DNA from: an uncultured Anderseniella sp.
GTDB lineage: Bacteria > Pseudomonadota > Alphaproteobacteria > Rhizobiales > Aestuariivirgaceae
Direction of reading: 5' to 3'
Length of the DNA: 64,000 bases
Assembly (NCBI GenBank): GCA_947488295.1
Contig: CANKYU010000004.1
Span: 62,001-126,000 of the forward strand
Shown here piece after piece: positions 61,239 to 64,000 of the stretch. Under the pieces are notes generated by a model, which saw nothing but the letters and a program-made list of their open reading frames with translations, was not told the DNA's origin and did not search any database. The stretch's first letter is position 1; every line of letters begins with the position of its first letter. The position numbers and the translations under genes were made by a program.

Positions 61239-63191
61239 TCACGACGCATTTGCCCGCTTGACGTCCGGTGGCGTGGCTTCATCCACCAGTGCCGCGGTCA
61301 CGTCGTCCAGCGTCATCGAAGTCTGGTCGCGCGAGCCAAGACGACGGACATTGACCGTGCCTTCTTCGGCCTCCCGGTTACCGCACACCAGGATCACCGG
61401 TACCTTGGCCAGCGAATGCTCACGCACCTTGTAGTTGATCTTCTCGTTGCGGAAGTCAGTGATGACCTGCAGGCCTGCCTTTTTGAGTTTTGCCGCGACC
61501 TGCTCACCATAGGCATCGGCATCCTGGGTAATGGTGGCCACCACCACCTGCACCGGCGCAAACCACAACGGCATGTGCCCGGCATAGTTCTCGATCAGGA
61601 TACCCAGGAAACGTTCCATCGACCCGCAGATGGCGCGATGGATCATCACCGGCTGCTTCTTCTCTGAATCACTGTCGATGTAGAATGCGCCGAAGCGCTC
61701 CGGCAGGTTGAAGTCCACCTGTGTAGTTCCACACTGCCAGTCACGCCCAATGGCGTCACGCAGCACATACTCGAATTTCGGCCCGTAGAATGCGCCCTCG
61801 CCCGGATTGATTTCGGTTTTGATCTTGCCTCCAGATTGCGCTTCGATCTGCTCGAGCACTTCGCCCATGATCTTTTCCGCCTCATCCCAGCTTTCATCGG
61901 AACCGACGCGCTTTTCAGGCCGTGTCGACAGTTTCACCGTAATCTCGTCAAAACCGAAGTCCGCATAGGTCGACAGGATCAGGTCATTGATGCGCATGCA
62001 TTCGGACGCCATCTGCTCTTCGGTGCAGAACACGTGGGCGTCGTCCTGGGTAAAACCGCGCACCCGCATCAGGCCATGCAGCGCGCCTGACGGCTCGTAG
62101 CGGTGCACATTGCCAAATTCAGCATACTTTACCGGGAGGTCCCGATAAGACTTCAGACCATGCTTGAAGATCTGCACGTGTCCCGGGCAGTTCATCGGCT
62201 TGATCGCGAACACACGGTCATCTTCCGTCTGGGTGACAAACATGTTTTCCCGGTACCAGTCCCAGTGGCCCGAGGTTTCCCACAGGGCCTTGTCCAGGAT
62301 TTCCGGCGCATTGACCTCTTCATAGCCTTGCGCATCGAGCCTGCGGCGCATGTAATTCACCAGATTCTGGAACATGCGCCAGCCCTTGGCGTGCCAGAAC
62401 ACGACGCCGGGGCCTTCTTCCTGGAAATGAAACAGGTCCATTTCGCGGCCCAGCTTGCGGTGGTCGCGTTTTTCGGCCTCCTCCAGCATCATCAGGTAGT
62501 TGTCGAGCTCCGCCTGCGTTGCCCACGCCGTGCCGTAAATGCGCGTCAGCATTTCGTTGTCACTGTCGCCGCGCCAATAGGCACCGGCCACCTTCATCAG
62601 CTTGAAGGCGGAACCGATCTGGCCTGTGGACGCCATGTGCGGCCCACGGCACAGGTCGAACCAATCACCCTGGTAGTAAATTTTCAGTTCTTGCTCGTCA
62701 GGGATCGCATCGACCAGCTCGACCTTGTAGGCCTCGCCCTTGTCTCCGAACACCTGCTTGACCTTGTCGCGCGGCCAGACCTCCTTGGTGAAAGGCTTGT
62801 TGCGCTGGATGATCTCGCGCATTTTCTTCTCGATCACCGGCAGGTCTTCCGTGGTGAACGGCTGATTGCGCTTGAAATCATAGAAGAAGCCGTTTTCGAT
62901 CACCGGCCCGATGGTGACCTGGGTACCCGGCCACAATTCCTGTACCGCTTCAGCCATCACGTGAGCCGCATCATGCCGGATCAGTTCCAGCGCATCGGCA
63001 TCTTCACGCGTGATGATCCTGAACTCGGCATCGGCGTCAATCGGATCGGACAGGTCCGCGAGTGCGCCGTCCAGCATGATCGCAACGGCCTTTTTCTGCA
63101 GCGACTTGGCAATCGAGCCGGCAACATCGCGTCCGCTCGTGCCCGCCTCGAACTGGCGCACGGATCCATCGGGAAATGTAAGGGAAATCAT
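61239..63191 (-). CDS. thrS: Threonyl-tRNA synthetase
   Basis: A 650-residue class II synthetase. Residues 1-60 are the TGS domain ([15 protein letters not shown]), followed by an editing domain with [17 protein letters not shown], the catalytic core with [21 protein letters not shown], motif 2 at [30 protein letters not shown] and motif 3 near [14 protein letters not shown]. The C-terminal 100 residues are the anticodon-binding domain. The ATG at 63191 has AGAGGTGA ahead of it; the open frame extends 11 codons further. Confidence 0.98.
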   Translation of the reverse strand: MISLTFPDGSVRQFEAGTSGRDVAGSIAKSLQKKAVAIMLDGALADLSDPIDADAEFRIITREDADALELIRHDAAHVMAEAVQELWPGTQVTIGPVIENGFFYDFKRNQPFTTEDLPVIEKKMREIIQRNKPFTKEVWPRDKVKQVFGDKGEAYKVELVDAIPDEQELKIYYQGDWFDLCRGPHMASTGQIGSAFKLMKVAGAYWRGDSDNEMLTRIYGTAWATQAELDNYLMMLEEAEKRDHRKLGREMDLFHFQEEGPGVVFWHAKGWRMFQNLVNYMRRRLDAQGYEEVNAPEILDKALWETSGHWDWYRENMFVTQTEDDRVFAIKPMNCPGHVQIFKHGLKSYRDLPVKYAEFGNVHRYEPSGALHGLMRVRGFTQDDAHVFCTEEQMASECMRINDLILSTYADFGFDEITVKLSTRPEKRVGSDESWDEAEKIMGEVLEQIEAQSGGKIKTEINPGEGAFYGPKFEYVLRDAIGRDWQCGTTQVDFNLPERFGAFYIDSDSEKKQPVMIHRAICGSMERFLGILIENYAGHMPLWFAPVQVVVATITQDADAYGEQVAAKLKKAGLQVITDFRNEKINYKVREHSLAKVPVILVCGNREAEEGTVNVRRLGSRDQTSMTLDDVTAALVDEATPPDVKRANAS

Positions 63192-63284
63192 TTTCGTCAC
63201 CTCTTGCTCACTCTCTGCATACAAGCGCAGGTAAGCTGACTAATTGTGGTTTGGTTGCGCCTGACTGCAGCCGCAATGGCCGAC

Positions 63285-63608
63285 TTATTGCCCGTTATCG
63301 GGCCGCTTCGTCAAGCGGGCATAGCGCCAGAACTTCAAACCGGCCCGTGCAATCTCATCCGGTACCGGGTCATGACCGCTGGTCCCCCATGGGTTGCAGC
63401 GCGCAATCCTGAAAAGACCCATCCAGAATCCGGCCCACGCCCCGTGGACCGAGATGGCCTCCATGGTGTAGTTGGAACATGTAGGCAGGTGCCGGCAGGT
63501 GCGGCCGAAAAAGTACGACAGGGTCAGTTGATAGCCGCGAATAAGGACGAGCATCGCTGTTGCCGCGAGGCCTTGTCGTGGCTTTACCGGAAACGGTCGG
63601 TCTTTCAA
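63285..63608 (-). CDS. yidD: Membrane protein insertion efficiency factor YidD
   Basis: A 107-residue protein. LIRGYQLTLSYFFGRTCRHLPTCSNYTMEAI, then RIARCNPWGTSGHDPVP, are the YidD family signature with its Cys-rich centre. It assists YidC in membrane protein insertion. The position 94 bases upstream of thrS on the same strand is conserved in alphaproteobacteria. Confidence 0.95.
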   Translation of the reverse strand: MKDRPFPVKPRQGLAATAMLVLIRGYQLTLSYFFGRTCRHLPTCSNYTMEAISVHGAWAGFWMGLFRIARCNPWGTSGHDPVPDEIARAGLKFWRYARLTKRPDNGQ

Positions 63609-63673
63609 TCTATTGCTCCGTGCTCAAACGCTAATCTGGTGCCAATCTACACCAGCTCATATGGGGATCCACC

Positions 63674-64000
63674 ATGTCTGAAAACAAACCCAATATTGTC
63701 CTCATCATGGTTGATCAGTTGTCTGCCCTGTTTCTGTCGTCCTACGGGCACCCGGTCGTCAGGACACCCAACATAGACCGGCTGGCGAAAGACGGCGTGG
63801 TGTTCGAGAATTTCTATTCGCCAAGCCCACTGTGCGCACCGGCACGCGCTGCCATGATGTCGGGGCAGCTGCCGTCTCGCAACCGGGTCTATGACAACGC
63901 TGCCGAATTTGCGTCCCAGATACCGAGCTTTGCCCACTATCTGCGGCTGGAAGGTTACCGCACCTGCCTGTCCGGCAAGATGCACTTTGTCGGCCCCGAT
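63674..64000 (+). CDS. betC: Choline-sulfatase (3' part outside window)
   Basis: The first 109 residues of a type I sulfatase; the frame runs off the right edge. The segment SENKPNIVLIMVDQLSALFLSSYGHP holds the metal-binding Asp14, and the CxxxR formylglycine motif is SPLCAPARAAMMSG with Cys54, the same position as in Sinorhizobium BetC. NRVYDNAAEFASQIPSF is typical of choline-sulfatases. It converts choline-O-sulfate to choline for glycine-betaine formation. GGGGAT lies eight bases before the ATG. Confidence 0.9.
   Translation, partial: MSENKPNIVLIMVDQLSALFLSSYGHPVVRTPNIDRLAKDGVVFENFYSPSPLCAPARAAMMSGQLPSRNRVYDNAAEFASQIPSFAHYLRLEGYRTCLSGKMHFVGPD

Noticed and set aside
62103..63239. A 378-codon plus-strand frame opposite thrS
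   Set aside because: It is an antisense shadow of thrS with no family features.
1..64000. tRNA, rRNA, CRISPR array, prophage or transposase gene
   Set aside because: None seen: no cloverleaf-like stretch with a T-arm, no regularly spaced repeats, no integrase, capsid or transposase frames.

Overview
This 64 kb window looks like a chromosomal stretch of an alphaproteobacterium of the Hyphomicrobiales (Rhizobiales) type, probably free-living and marine or saline. The grounds are an rpoZ product with a long acidic tail, the gene set slt/dapA/smpB/NYN/folK/rpoZ that is normally clustered in that order, an FeS-type photolyase whose cysteine spacing matches Agrobacterium PhrB, DUF2336 and DUF465 proteins, TTAA-N7-TTAA (CtrA-type) boxes and a choline-sulfatase. 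Coding density is high and GC is moderately high. I saw no tRNA, rRNA, CRISPR array, transposase gene or phage module.

Layout. 1-14 kb: a housekeeping block (rpoZ, folK, NYN protein, smpB, dapA, lytic transglycosylase) broken up by accessory genes: MFS transporter, ABM-domain protein, ATC-hydrolase-like protein, an internally deleted LysR regulator, RidA, two paralogous secreted beta-rich proteins and a class V aminotransferase-like protein. 14-18 kb: envelope genes, namely a helix-hairpin-helix membrane protein, a 41-residue membrane protein, an Ig-repeat OmpA protein and a highly expressed porin with a structured leader and a strong terminator. 18-24 kb: two translationally coupled TPR-sulfotransferases with a hydroxypyruvate-isomerase-like protein, then a glycosyltransferase. 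24-33 kb: cobD, nadK, a candidate small RNA, DUF2336 protein, MFS transporter, a degenerate receiver under a CtrA box, MaoC/CitE-type enzymes, DUF393 protein and an FeS photolyase. 33-45 kb: a 146 bp MITE-like element, an ActR/RegA-type regulator, an orphan periplasmic binding protein, ClC, MscS, flavin reductase, bdhA-patatin, HAD phosphatase, nitroreductase, a secreted protein and a WYL regulator. 45-52 kb: pirin, a Kef-type antiporter, tpm with a divergent MerR regulator, a RidA-like protein, two adjacent frameshifted genes (ClbS/DfsB and GNAT) and a BNR-repeat protein. 52-57 kb: a compact glycan cluster with an overlapping triplet including a GT10 fucosyltransferase, opposed by a GT32. 57-64 kb: MocR regulator with divergent EamA exporter, DUF465 protein with an FNR-type promoter, a nucleoside-recognition membrane protein, Lrp regulator, thrS, yidD and the start of betC.

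No single locus is clearly a new defence or mobile system. The most interesting signals are the MITE-like hairpin placed exactly in a stop codon between convergent genes, the TPR-sulfotransferase pair, the GT10 glycan cluster, the CtrA-box receiver lacking its phospho-Asp, the MerR-type tpm promoter with an 18 bp sox-box-like dyad, and the ClC protein lacking its gating glutamate. Starts were moved from the longest ORF to a better-supported codon wherever a ribosome-binding site or family alignment argued for it.
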